Part shown: one piece after another, positions 27,495 to 35,616 of the stretch
How the letters are laid out: every line of letters begins with the position of its first letter
Position numbering within the stretch: position 1 is the stretch's first letter
Translations under genes and position numbers: made by a program
NCBI GenBank assembly: GCA_934546985.1
Contig: CAKTEE010000005.1
Span: forward strand, 124,001-188,000
DNA length: 64,000 nucleotides
Reading direction: 5' to 3'
Origin: an uncultured Eubacteriales bacterium
Lineage (GTDB): Bacteria > Bacillota > Clostridia > Oscillospirales > Acutalibacteraceae
The notes under the pieces: model-generated
The model's input: only the letters and a program-made list of their open reading frames with translations
What the model was told of the DNA's origin: nothing
Databases searched by the model: none

Positions 27495-28217
27495 TTAGTT
27501 ATGCGTATAAAGCCGTTTATAGGGATTTTTTGTATCAGGCGTTAATAAATAATAATGGCTCTGCATAATTTCGTCAAAATTCTTGCCGAATTCATCGCAA
27601 AATTCCTGAATCAGCGGGCGTATTTCTTCTAAATCTTCCTTCTGCGCCGTTTTTGCAACCACCTGTTTCGGCAAATCCGCCGGCAGGGTATTGCCGCGCA
27701 GAAAAATTTTTCCTCCATGCATACCGGTGCCGCAAAAATACCCTACCGGAACTTTCTGTGTTTCCTGCAAATTCAGTACTACAATTATACCGCCTGCCTG
27801 ATATTCTCCAAGAAAACTGCCTGCCGAACCGCCGATGACAAGCGCCGGATTTTTCTCCTGATAGGCTTTCATATGAATGCCGGCGCGATACCCCGTGTTG
27901 CCTTCCACAAAAATCCGGCCGCCGCGCATGGCATAGCCAGTTGCGTCGCCTGCACAGCCGTGGATAAAAATCCGTCCATTATTCATGGTATCGCCGGTTG
28001 CATCCTGTGCATTGCCATTAACGATAATATCGCACCCATCCAGATATGCGCCTAACGCATTGCCCGGAATCCCGTTAATCTCTATTTGTCTGCCTTCCAG
28101 CCCTGCGCCGATATAGCGCTGACCAATGCAATTATCAATGGTGATATATTTTTCAGCCGTTTCCCTGACTATCTGATTCAGTTCTTTAAAAGGCATATTC
28201 TGTGCATCTATATTCAT
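27495..28217 (-). CDS. gltB3: Glutamate synthase GXGXG-domain subunit (GltB C-terminal part, split)
   Basis: A 240-residue stand-alone copy of the C-terminal beta-helix domain of the large GOGAT subunit. The repeated G-x-G-x turns are visible (GAYLDGCDIIVNGNAQDATGDTMNNGRIFIHGCAGDATGYAMRGG is one continuous series, positions about 76-120). The domain is structural and supports the ammonia tunnel. It follows the FMN-domain gene by 36 bases and precedes glnA. Split three-gene GOGATs of this sort are known from archaea and some anaerobic bacteria; the symbol gltB3 is descriptive. Confidence 0.9.
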   Translation of the reverse strand: MNIDAQNMPFKELNQIVRETAEKYITIDNCIGQRYIGAGLEGRQIEINGIPGNALGAYLDGCDIIVNGNAQDATGDTMNNGRIFIHGCAGDATGYAMRGGRIFVEGNTGYRAGIHMKAYQEKNPALVIGGSAGSFLGEYQAGGIIVVLNLQETQKVPVGYFCGTGMHGGKIFLRGNTLPADLPKQVVAKTAQKEDLEEIRPLIQEFCDEFGKNFDEIMQSHYYLLTPDTKNPYKRLYTHN

Positions 28218-28253
28218 ACATAATCCCTCCTTGCCATTTAAAAACGCCTTGTC

Positions 28254-29759
28254 TTATTCTCCTGCATGCTTGATTCCCAAAATGGAAAGTTCCTTTTCAT
28301 TCAGCCCAATACCCCGCAGCATCAGGCGGTTCCCCTTGAGGGCTTCTATGGAGTTAATTCCCATACCACCCATCATTTCCATGATTTCATGCTGCCATGC
28401 ACGAACAAGGTTTACCAACCGCCGGTATCCTTCCTCCGGGTCAAGCCGTTTCACCAGTTCCGGACGCTGGGTTGCAATCCCCCAGTTACATTTGCCAAGC
28501 TGACAGCTTCGACACAGATGACAACCTAAGGCAAGCAACGCACTTGTTGCAATATAGACTGCGTCAGCACCCAGTGCAATGGCTTTGACAACATCCGCAC
28601 TGCTGCGGATACTGCCGCCTGCAACTAAAGAAACACTGCCGCGGATTCCCTCCTGCCTCAGCCGTTCATCAACACTGGCAAGGGCGAGTTCAATAGGAAT
28701 CCCTACATTGTCACGTGTTCGTACGGGCGCAGCACCCGTGCCGCCGCGGAAACCGTCAATGGCAATAATATCTGCACCGCTGCGGGCAATACCGCTGGCA
28801 ATTGCCGCAACATTATGCACTGCCGCTACTTTAACAATAATTGGTTTCTGATATCCGGTCGCTTCTTTTAAGGAGTCAACCAATTGGCGTAAATCTTCAA
28901 TAGAATAAATATCGTGATGAGGCGCAGGGGAAATTGCATCCGCACCTTCTGGAATCATACGGGTTCGGGAAACATCACCGATAATTTTTTCTCCCGGCAG
29001 ATGTCCGCCGATTCCCGGCTTTGCCCCCTGCCCGATTTTTATTTCAATCGCCGCACCAGCGTTTAAATAACCTTTATGCACGCCGAAACGCCCTGACGCT
29101 ACCTGAACGATGGTATTTTTCCCATAAGGGTAAAACGCTTCATGCAGGCCGCCTTCACCAGTGTTATAATAAATCCCAAGTTCCTGCGCCGCACGCGCAA
29201 GGCTCTCATGGGCATTATAGCTAATAGAACCATAAGACATAGCGGAAAACATAATGGGCACAGAGAGTTCCAAACATGGATCTGTTTTGGTTATCAGCCG
29301 CCCGTTTTCATCTCTGCGCACACCTTCCGGTTTTTTTCCGAGGAAAACCTTTGTTTCCATCGGTTCACGCAGTGGGTCAATCGACGGATTGGTAACCTGA
29401 GAAGCATTGACCAGAATTTTATCCCAGTAAACCGGATATTCTTTAGGGCTGCCCATAGAGGATAAAAGTACGCCGCCGGTATGCGCCTGGCGATAAATAT
29501 CTGTAATGCATTCCTTACTCCATCCTGCATTCTCCTTAAACGTATGGTCTGTTTTCCTGATTTTCAGTGCCCGTACCGGACACATAGCAACGCAGCGGTG
29601 ACAATTAACACATTTTGTATCATCAGCAACCATAAGCTTTAATTTCTCATCATAATGATGCGCTTCATTCGCACACTGTTTTTCGCATATTTTACAATTG
29701 ATGCATTTCGTAAAATCTCTGACGATTTCATAATCAGGATAAATAAAATTAACTGCCAT
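28254..29759 (-). CDS. gltB2: Glutamate synthase FMN-domain subunit with N-terminal 2[4Fe-4S] ferredoxin domain
   Basis: A 501-residue synthase subunit. Residues about 18-62 hold two ferredoxin clusters (CINCKICEKQC and CVNCHRCVAMCP). The TIM-barrel FMN domain follows (GEGGLHEAF, EIKIGQGAKPGIGGHLPGEKI, ISPAPHHDIYSIEDL, DGFRGGTGAAP, GADAVYIATSALLALGC) and ends with a Cys motif (CHLCRSCQLGKCNWGI) for the Fe-S cluster near FMN. It should convert 2-oxoglutarate plus ammonia to glutamate with electrons from ferredoxin or an unknown partner; no gltD-type NADPH subunit is adjacent. Its ATG overlaps the gltB1 stop (TAATG). Confidence 0.93.
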   Translation of the reverse strand: MAVNFIYPDYEIVRDFTKCINCKICEKQCANEAHHYDEKLKLMVADDTKCVNCHRCVAMCPVRALKIRKTDHTFKENAGWSKECITDIYRQAHTGGVLLSSMGSPKEYPVYWDKILVNASQVTNPSIDPLREPMETKVFLGKKPEGVRRDENGRLITKTDPCLELSVPIMFSAMSYGSISYNAHESLARAAQELGIYYNTGEGGLHEAFYPYGKNTIVQVASGRFGVHKGYLNAGAAIEIKIGQGAKPGIGGHLPGEKIIGDVSRTRMIPEGADAISPAPHHDIYSIEDLRQLVDSLKEATGYQKPIIVKVAAVHNVAAIASGIARSGADIIAIDGFRGGTGAAPVRTRDNVGIPIELALASVDERLRQEGIRGSVSLVAGGSIRSSADVVKAIALGADAVYIATSALLALGCHLCRSCQLGKCNWGIATQRPELVKRLDPEEGYRRLVNLVRAWQHEIMEMMGGMGINSIEALKGNRLMLRGIGLNEKELSILGIKHAGE

Positions 29760-30850
29760 TACGAAACACCTCCATTCAACCTGACAATTACAGGTTCCCC
29801 GCCCTTCGGCGACCAGAGCCGATCCGGCGCAGGTTCAATCACACGTATCGCCGCTTCTTCGCTCGCCGCATAAAACAGGTCGCCTTTTTCAGCAACCACC
29901 ATGGATCTTAGCTTTAATCTGTCATTCAGCGCCATCATCCCGCCGGTAAAACCCAAAAGGATAGAAAAAGGACCTGTAATCAGCATACTGGAATAAGCAT
30001 TGCGCAAATAGGTAAGCAATTCTCTTTCTTCCGGTTCCTTTGCAGCAATGGTACTCCAGAACGGTGCGGCAATAATACTTGCAATTTCATTCAGTGTCAA
30101 TCCCTGTCTGCGGTTGAGATAATCAAACATATAAGTAATAACCTCTGTATCTGTCAGCAAATTACACTGGTAACCGAACATTTCAATATAGCGGCGGTTT
30201 GCATCATAAGAAGAAATTTCCCCATTATGCACAATGGAGTAATCCAACAGTGCAAAAGGGTGCGCGCCGCCCCACCAGCCCGGCGTATTGGTTGGGTAAC
30301 GCCCATGCGCCGTCCAGCAATAACCCGCATATTCCTCCAGCCGGTAAAATTCCCCTACATCTTCCGGATACCCTACCGCTTTAAACACACCCATGTTTTT
30401 TCCGCTGGAAAACACATAAGCGCCGTCAATTTGAGAATTTATTTTAATAACACAGCGGCAGGTATATTCCTGTTCGTCAAGCTGACTGCTCTCCAGCCGC
30501 GTCGGCAGGGGTTTTACAAAATACCGCCAAATCAACGGCTCATCCCGAATAGCAGAAACTTTTCTCGTTGGGATTTTTGAAAGATTCACCATATCAAAAT
30601 GCCGGTCAAGAAATTTTTCGCACTGTTCCTTTGCCTGTGTACTATCATAAAAAACATGAAATGCATATAAATCCTTATATTCAGGATAGATGCCATACCC
30701 GGCAAAACCGCCGCCAAGGCCGTTGCTTCTGTCATGCATGACAGAAATAGATTTCACAATGCTTTCCCCGCTCAGCCGCTTGCCGTCTTTGGCAAAGATA
30801 CCGGAAATGGCACAGCCTGAGGGAATCCGGATTTGCCCTTCTTTCAGCAT
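29759..30850 (-). CDS. gltB1: Glutamate synthase class II glutaminase subunit (GltB N-terminal part, split)
   Basis: A 363-residue class II amidotransferase that should release ammonia from glutamine for the FMN subunit. The nucleophilic cysteine is not residue 2 but follows a 12-residue leader (MLKEGQIRIPSG, then CAISGIF), so a propeptide must be removed to expose it. Ntn-hydrolase motifs include MHDRSNGLGGGFAGYG, AHGRYPTNTPGWWGGAHPF and the S-x-V-HNGEI-type SIVHNGEISSYDANR. GGAGG before the ATG at 30850 excludes the extension to 30898, which would run through the leader terminator. First gene of the nitrogen operon. Confidence 0.93.
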   Translation of the reverse strand: MLKEGQIRIPSGCAISGIFAKDGKRLSGESIVKSISVMHDRSNGLGGGFAGYGIYPEYKDLYAFHVFYDSTQAKEQCEKFLDRHFDMVNLSKIPTRKVSAIRDEPLIWRYFVKPLPTRLESSQLDEQEYTCRCVIKINSQIDGAYVFSSGKNMGVFKAVGYPEDVGEFYRLEEYAGYCWTAHGRYPTNTPGWWGGAHPFALLDYSIVHNGEISSYDANRRYIEMFGYQCNLLTDTEVITYMFDYLNRRQGLTLNEIASIIAAPFWSTIAAKEPEERELLTYLRNAYSSMLITGPFSILLGFTGGMMALNDRLKLRSMVVAEKGDLFYAASEEAAIRVIEPAPDRLWSPKGGEPVIVRLNGGVS

Positions 30851-30867
30851 TTTTACCGCCTCCCGTA

Positions 30868-30932
30868 AAAAATAAAAAGGACGCCCCTTCCGAAACACAA
30901 CAAATTAATCATGGTTCGGAAGGAACGCCTTT
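30868..30932 (-). terminator. Leader terminator ahead of gltB1 (conditional)
   Basis: On the minus strand the arms AAAGGCGTTCCTTCCGAA and TTCGGAAGGGGCGTCCTTT (one bulged base, two G-T pairs) close a loop of about 19 bases, followed by TTTTT-A-TTTTTT. It stands between the promoter at 30947-30975 and the gltB1 ribosome-binding site, so transcription must pass it to express any gene of the operon. Confidence 0.85.
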
Positions 30933-30939
30933 GTTCCCT
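30920..30939 (-). promoter_or_regulatory. Antiterminator hairpin, candidate ANTAR target (gltB1 leader)
   Basis: Minus-strand stem AGGGAAC/GTTCCTT (seven pairs, one G-T) closes a six-base loop AAAGGC with A at loop position 1 and G at position 4, as in known ANTAR targets. The loop and the 3' arm are also the start of the terminator 5' arm, so the two structures exclude each other. It starts at about +1 or +2 of the transcript. Confidence 0.65.
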
Positions 30940-30946
30940 ACTGCAT

Positions 30947-30975
30947 ATCATATAGCAAAGCAAAACGGATGTCAA
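30947..30975 (-). promoter_or_regulatory. Promoter of the gltB1-dapL nitrogen operon
   Basis: TTGACA (30970-30975), 17-base spacer, TATGAT (30947-30952) on the minus strand; predicted start near 30940. Confidence 0.85.
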
Positions 30976-31070
30976 CGGTTTTGCATCACAAATCAGACTG
31001 TCCTGCAAAATTTCATCATTTTGCTAAATTTCTTGCCAAATCAAAATTCTTTTTGCAAAAAATGGCACTA

Positions 31071-31089
31071 TTTTCTGCAATTCAGAAAA
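31071..31089. promoter_or_regulatory. Inverted repeat upstream of the asnA promoter
   Basis: Perfect arms TTTTCTG-5-CAGAAAA, 17 bases upstream of the asnA -35 box in the divergent region. Could bind a dimeric regulator; no further support. Confidence 0.35.
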
Positions 31090-31105
31090 TTTTTCAAAAA
31101 ATTCC

Positions 31106-31134
31106 TTGACAATCTCCAGCCAATGGAATAAAAT
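31106..31134 (+). promoter_or_regulatory. Promoter of asnA-glnN
   Basis: TTGACA (31106-31111), 17-base spacer, TAAAAT (31129-31134); predicted start near 31141. Confidence 0.85.
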
Positions 31135-31145
31135 GCAAATGTAAA

Positions 31146-31159
31146 CGGCAAAGGCGCCG
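31146..31159 (+). promoter_or_regulatory. Antiterminator hairpin, candidate ANTAR target (asnA leader)
   Basis: CGGC, loop AAAGGC, GCCG: a four-pair stem with the same six-base loop (A1, G4) as the gltB1 leader, again overlapping the 5' arm of the terminator that follows. The stem is short, so bound protein would be needed to stabilise it. Confidence 0.6.
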
Positions 31160-31192
31160 CGGGTAATAAACCTGCGGCGCCTTTTTATTTTC
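31150..31192 (+). terminator. Leader terminator ahead of asnA (conditional)
   Basis: Arms AAAGGCGCCGC and GCGGCGCCTTT around a 13-base loop, then a T-rich run. It lies only about ten bases after the predicted transcription start and 25-30 bases before asnA, so it should attenuate the asnA-glnN transcript. Confidence 0.85.
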
Positions 31193-31218
31193 TTAATCGG
31201 ATGAAAGGATGGATCGTC

Positions 31219-32232
31219 ATGAGCAAAACCGTAATACCAGCAGGTTATCCCATGCCGGACTGCTTATCTCTTTACGAAACGCAGGAAGCGATTGAAAAAA
31301 TTAAAAGCTGTTTTTCCAGTCAGTTAAAGTCTGCGTTGAACCTGATGCGCGTATCCGCCCCATTATTTGTAGACCCTGCAACAGGGTTAAACGACGATTT
31401 AAACGGGGTGGAGCATCCGGTCAGTTTCCGCATTAAAGAAACCGGATTAGAAGCGCAAGTGGTTCATTCCCTTGCAAAATGGAAACGCATGGCGCTTTAC
31501 CGTTATAACTTTCAGCCTGGTTCCGGGCTTTATACGGATATGAACGCTATCCGCAGGGATGAAGATATGGACAATCTGCATTCTATTTATGTGGATCAAT
31601 GGGATTGGGAGGCTATTATCCCTGAAGGTCAGAGAAATATAGAATACCTGAAAAAAACCGTAACCGCTATTTTTGAAGCAATCCGCCAAACACTGGACTG
31701 CCTGAAAAAAAATTATCCGCAGATTACCGTTTCCATACCGGAGAAAATCCAGTTTATCACAACACAGGAACTGGAAGATTTTTATCCAAACCTTACGCCG
31801 AAAGAACGGGAAAACGCTTATTTAAAAGAGCATCACGCCGCTTTCATTATGCAGATTGGCGGCCGGCTGAAATCCGGCATAAAGCATGACGGGCGCGCAC
31901 CGGACTATGATGACTGGAACCTGAACGGCGACATTGTGCTTTGGAGCGAAGTCCTGCAAAGCGCTTTTGAAGTTTCCTCCATGGGCATCCGCGTTGACGC
32001 TGACGCTATGGCAAAACAACTGAAATCAGCCGGATGTGAAGAACGTGCAAACCTTCCATTCCACAAAATGGTGCTTGACGGAACACTGCCGCTCACCATT
32101 GGCGGCGGTATCGGCCAATCCCGTTTGTGTATGTTCCTGCTGAGCAAGGCACATATCGGCGAGGTTCAAGTTTCGCTTTGGGATGATGATACAAAAAACA
32201 TCTGTCAATCCGCAGGCGTTACCTTATTATAA
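31219..32232 (+). CDS. asnA: AsnA, aspartate--ammonia ligase
   Basis: Makes asparagine from aspartate, ammonia and ATP (via aspartyl-AMP). The 337-residue protein has the class II synthetase-like fold of AsnA: SLYETQEAIEKIKSCF at the start, RVSAPLFVDPATGLNDDLNG, HSLAKWKRMALYRYNF, LHSIYVDQWDWE and the C-terminal LTIGGGIGQSRLCMFLL. The ATG at 31219 is preceded by AAAGGATGG; a frame open from 31201 is less likely. The enzyme uses free ammonia and is co-transcribed with GSIII. Confidence 0.96.
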   Translation: MSKTVIPAGYPMPDCLSLYETQEAIEKIKSCFSSQLKSALNLMRVSAPLFVDPATGLNDDLNGVEHPVSFRIKETGLEAQVVHSLAKWKRMALYRYNFQPGSGLYTDMNAIRRDEDMDNLHSIYVDQWDWEAIIPEGQRNIEYLKKTVTAIFEAIRQTLDCLKKNYPQITVSIPEKIQFITTQELEDFYPNLTPKERENAYLKEHHAAFIMQIGGRLKSGIKHDGRAPDYDDWNLNGDIVLWSEVLQSAFEVSSMGIRVDADAMAKQLKSAGCEERANLPFHKMVLDGTLPLTIGGGIGQSRLCMFLLSKAHIGEVQVSLWDDDTKNICQSAGVTLL

Positions 32233-32295
32233 GTAAATATCCTCTCTCGCACAAAATATATCAGCCGTATGCAGCGGCAGAACGGAGATGCTACC

Positions 32296-34389
32296 ATGAA
32301 CAATATATTGCCTGATAACTTCGGCTGCATGGTTTTTAACGACAGAACTATGCAGAAACGGCTTCCCAGAGAAACTTATAAAGCACTGAAACGCACCATT
32401 GAAAAAGGCAAAAGCCTTGATAAAACTATTGCAGATGTTGTTGCCAACGCAATGAAAGACTGGGCAGTTGAACACGGTGTAACCCATTACACACACTGGT
32501 TTCAGCCTATGACCGGCATCACTGCGGAAAAACATGACAGTTTTATTTCTCCGCTGGGCGACGGCAGCGTGATTATGGAGTTTTCCGGCAAGGAACTTGT
32601 AAAAGGCGAACCGGATGCATCCAGTTTTCCTTCCGGCGGGCTGCGCGCCACCTTTGAAGCGAGGGGTTACACTGCATGGGATCCAACTTCCTATGCGTTT
32701 ATTAAGGATCGTACCCTTTGTATTCCAACAGTATTTTGCTCTTACGGCGGTGAAGCTTTGGATAAAAAAACACCGCTTCTTCGTTCCATGGAATTAATCA
32801 ATAAACAGGCTTTGCGTATCCTGCGTCTATTTGGCAAGCTTGACGTTACCCGTGTAAACACTACAGTCGGACCGGAACAGGAATATTTTTTAATCGACCG
32901 TAAACTGTATGAAAAAAGACCGGATCTGAAATTCTGCGGCAGAACTCTGTTCGGTGCAAAACCGCCGAAAGGCCAGGAATTGGAAGATCATTATTTCGGC
33001 GCTATCAAACCCCGTGTTGCTGCGTACATGCAGGATTTGGACGAAGAACTCTGGAAACTGGGTATCCTTGCAAAAACAGAGCATAATGAGGTAGCTCCGG
33101 CACAGCATGAACTTGCACCGATTTACACCAACACCAATACTGCAACCGACCACAATCAGCTTACCATGGAAATTATGAAAAAAACAGCGCAAAAGCATGG
33201 TTTAGCCTGCCTGCTGCATGAAAAGCCTTTTGCAGGCATCAACGGCAGCGGCAAACATAACAACTGGTCTATTTCAACAAATACGGGCGTCAACCTGTTG
33301 GAGCCCGGCGATTCCCCGCAGGATAACGCACAGTTTTTGCTGTTCCTCTGCGCGGTTATTAAAGCGGTTGACGACTATCAGGATTTACTGCGTATTTCTG
33401 TTGCCAGTGCAGGCAACGACCATCGTCTCGGCGCTAATGAAGCGCCGCCTGCAATTGTTTCTATGTACTTAGGGGAAGAATTAACCGAGATACTGGAAGC
33501 AATTGAATCCGGTGAAAATTACAATCAAAAAGATAAGGTTGAAATGAAGGTAGGCGTACATATCCTGCCGCGTTTCCCAAAAGATACAACAGACCGCAAC
33601 CGTACCTCCCCCTTTGCATTTACAGGCAATAAATTTGAATTCCGTATGTTAGGTTCCGCACTCTCTATCTCCGGCCCAAATGTTATTCTGAACACCATTG
33701 TTGCAGAAGAACTGAGCCAGTTTGCTGAGTATCTTGAAAATGCCGAAAACTTTGAAACAAGCCTTCAGCAGTTGATTAAGGACACTATTCATAATCATAA
33801 ACGCATTATCTTTAATGGCAACAATTATTCTCCGGAATGGCTGAAAGAAGCGGAACAAAGAGGCCTAATGAACTTGAAAACAACTGTAGATGCTTTACCA
33901 TACTTTATATCAGAAAAAAATATTGCATTGTTCACTAAACATAAAATTTTTACGGCTACAGAAATGTGCTCTCGTTATGAAATTCTCATGGAAAACTACT
34001 GTAAAAATATTCATATTGAAGCACTCACCATGCTGGAAATGGCAAAACGGCAGATTCTTCCTGCAGCGTTCAAATATATTAATACGCTCAATACTTCTGT
34101 CTTGCAAAAGAAACAACTTTCTTTACCTATATCTGCAGAAGTGGAAGAAAGCCTGATTCAGCGTCTGTCTGCCCTTAGTACCAGCCTTTATAAAAAAACA
34201 GAAGCATTATCCGACAGTTTGCTCCATGTAAAAACTATCACACACATTAAAGAAGAAGCAGAATATTACAGAGATACCGTCTTTGTTACCATGCAGGAAA
34301 TTCGTGCTGCGGCTGACGAAATGGAAACTTTAACTGGGGAAGAATACTGGCCGTTTCCAACCTACGGCAAGCTCCTTTTTGATATTTAA
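32296..34389 (+). CDS. glnN: Glutamine synthetase type III
   Basis: A 697-residue GSIII, well above the size of GSI. Visible family blocks are the N-terminal extension (NFGCMVFNDRTMQKRLP), the GSIII signature region (FPSGGLRATFEARGYTAWDPTS), the glutamate/metal sites (GPEQEYFLIDR, EVAPAQHELAPIYTNTNTA), and HEKPFAGINGSGKHNNWS. The ATG at 32296 has GGAGA upstream. With GSI in the divergent operon, the cell has two glutamine synthetases under matching leaders. Followed by a terminator at 34430. Confidence 0.97.
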   Translation: MNNILPDNFGCMVFNDRTMQKRLPRETYKALKRTIEKGKSLDKTIADVVANAMKDWAVEHGVTHYTHWFQPMTGITAEKHDSFISPLGDGSVIMEFSGKELVKGEPDASSFPSGGLRATFEARGYTAWDPTSYAFIKDRTLCIPTVFCSYGGEALDKKTPLLRSMELINKQALRILRLFGKLDVTRVNTTVGPEQEYFLIDRKLYEKRPDLKFCGRTLFGAKPPKGQELEDHYFGAIKPRVAAYMQDLDEELWKLGILAKTEHNEVAPAQHELAPIYTNTNTATDHNQLTMEIMKKTAQKHGLACLLHEKPFAGINGSGKHNNWSISTNTGVNLLEPGDSPQDNAQFLLFLCAVIKAVDDYQDLLRISVASAGNDHRLGANEAPPAIVSMYLGEELTEILEAIESGENYNQKDKVEMKVGVHILPRFPKDTTDRNRTSPFAFTGNKFEFRMLGSALSISGPNVILNTIVAEELSQFAEYLENAENFETSLQQLIKDTIHNHKRIIFNGNNYSPEWLKEAEQRGLMNLKTTVDALPYFISEKNIALFTKHKIFTATEMCSRYEILMENYCKNIHIEALTMLEMAKRQILPAAFKYINTLNTSVLQKKQLSLPISAEVEESLIQRLSALSTSLYKKTEALSDSLLHVKTITHIKEEAEYYRDTVFVTMQEIRAAADEMETLTGEEYWPFPTYGKLLFDI

Positions 34390-34429
34390 ATAAACAATAC
34401 CTTTAATCTCTGCTTTGCTTAACGGGAAG

Positions 34430-34472
34430 AAAGCCTATGGAAGTTGTTTTCCATAGGCTTTTGTCCTTTTTT
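34430..34472 (+). terminator. Terminator of asnA-glnN
   Basis: Arms AAGCCTATGGAA and TTCCATAGGCTT around a short loop, then a T-rich stretch. Confidence 0.88.
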
Positions 34473-34594
34473 CAAAACAAATCTTTCAAAAAAGCTTCTG
34501 GCATTTCAGCACGGTTTGCAGTATAATATGTGCGGATGAGGGTAAATATGAAATCTCCTGCTTTTTCTTAGTTTTTCAGAAAGGAAGTTTGACA

Positions 34595-35161
34595 ATGCAA
34601 TGGAATAAAAAAGAAATACTCAGCATACCAAACTTGCTAAGTTTTATGCGTATTCTGCTGATTCCAGCCTTTGTATACAGCTATGTTACCGCCGCAGAAC
34701 CCAAAGATTATTTGATTGCCGCCGGAATTATTTTGCTTTCAGGTCTGACCGATTTGGTTGACGGTAAAATTGCCCGCAGATACCATATGATAACAGAATT
34801 CGGCAAAGCATTGGACCCCATTGCGGACAAGCTGACACAGGCCGGTATTGTACTAAGTCTCTTATTTAAAATAAAATACATGTATCTGCTTGTCATTTTA
34901 TTTATAATTAAAGAACTTTACATGGGTATATCCTGCCTGATTTTGCTGCGCCGCGGAAAAAAGCTGAACGGTGCAAAATGGTACGGCAAAGTATGTACAG
35001 CAGTATTGTATATTGTAATGTTCCTGCTAATTGCAATCCCCGGCATGCCCGCTTTTTTGCAAAACACTCTTATGCTGGTTTGCGCAGGATTTATGCTGTT
35101 GTCCATGGGAATGTACCTTCCTGTTTTCATTAAACTGTACCAAAACTCAGAGAAGATATAA
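34595..35161 (+). CDS. pgsA: CDP-alcohol phosphatidyltransferase (PgsA-like)
   Basis: Membrane enzyme joining CDP-diacylglycerol to an alcohol phosphate, most likely glycerol-3-phosphate (phosphatidylglycerophosphate synthase). The 188-residue protein has about five membrane helices and the complete D-x2-D-G-x2-A-R-x8-G-x3-D-x3-D metal site (DLVDGKIAR, then FGKALDPIAD). AAGGAAG lies seven bases before the ATG at 34595. Substrate choice (PG versus cardiolipin or other head groups) is not certain from sequence. Confidence 0.9.
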   Translation: MQWNKKEILSIPNLLSFMRILLIPAFVYSYVTAAEPKDYLIAAGIILLSGLTDLVDGKIARRYHMITEFGKALDPIADKLTQAGIVLSLLFKIKYMYLLVILFIIKELYMGISCLILLRRGKKLNGAKWYGKVCTAVLYIVMFLLIAIPGMPAFLQNTLMLVCAGFMLLSMGMYLPVFIKLYQNSEKI

Positions 35162-35274
35162 CTTCCAGTTATCATTTGATGTATCTATTCACTCTGCATC
35201 CATTTGCAGAAATATATTTTTGCATCCGAAGACCCTACAGAGCATTTGCAAATGTTTCATACCAATACCAAAAA

Positions 35275-35322
35275 TACAAAAAATAAAAACCCTGAAACCT
35301 TTAATATATAGGTTTCAAGGCT
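35275..35322 (-). terminator. Terminator of tRNA-Ala
   Basis: Minus-strand arms CCTTGAAACC and GGTTTCAGGG around a ten-base AT loop, followed by TTTTTATTTTTTG. Confidence 0.85.
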
Positions 35323-35329
35323 TTTACGT

Positions 35330-35405
<76 letters not shown>

Positions 35406-35544
35406 ATGCACTATATTTTCATTTATAATGCTGATATTTTATCATAGTATCATTAAAAAATCAAGAGTAAATTAAAAATTAACGCTATTTTCGCAATCTT
35501 TTGACTTCTTTTATACTATTCTTAAGAAAAAGCAAATAAATAAT

Positions 35545-35590
35545 ATCACCGCACGGAGTTCATACAAACTTCGTGCGGTACTCTTTTTTA
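35545..35590. terminator. Hairpin after glmM
   Basis: Arms ACCGCACG and CGTGCGGT around a loop of about 14 bases. The better T-run is on the plus strand (TTTTTTATT); on the minus strand, where glmM ends at 35617, only a weak T-rich stretch follows. Probably ends glmM, possibly used in both directions. Confidence 0.55.
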
Positions 35591-35616
35591 TTCAACGAAA
35601 AGTCGTACTGAATGGA

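Noticed and set aside
30868..31192. Glutamine riboswitch (glnA or downstream-peptide motif) in the glt and asnA leaders
   Set aside because: The leaders are too short and lack the conserved junction sequences of those riboswitches; the antiterminator-hairpin reading fits better.
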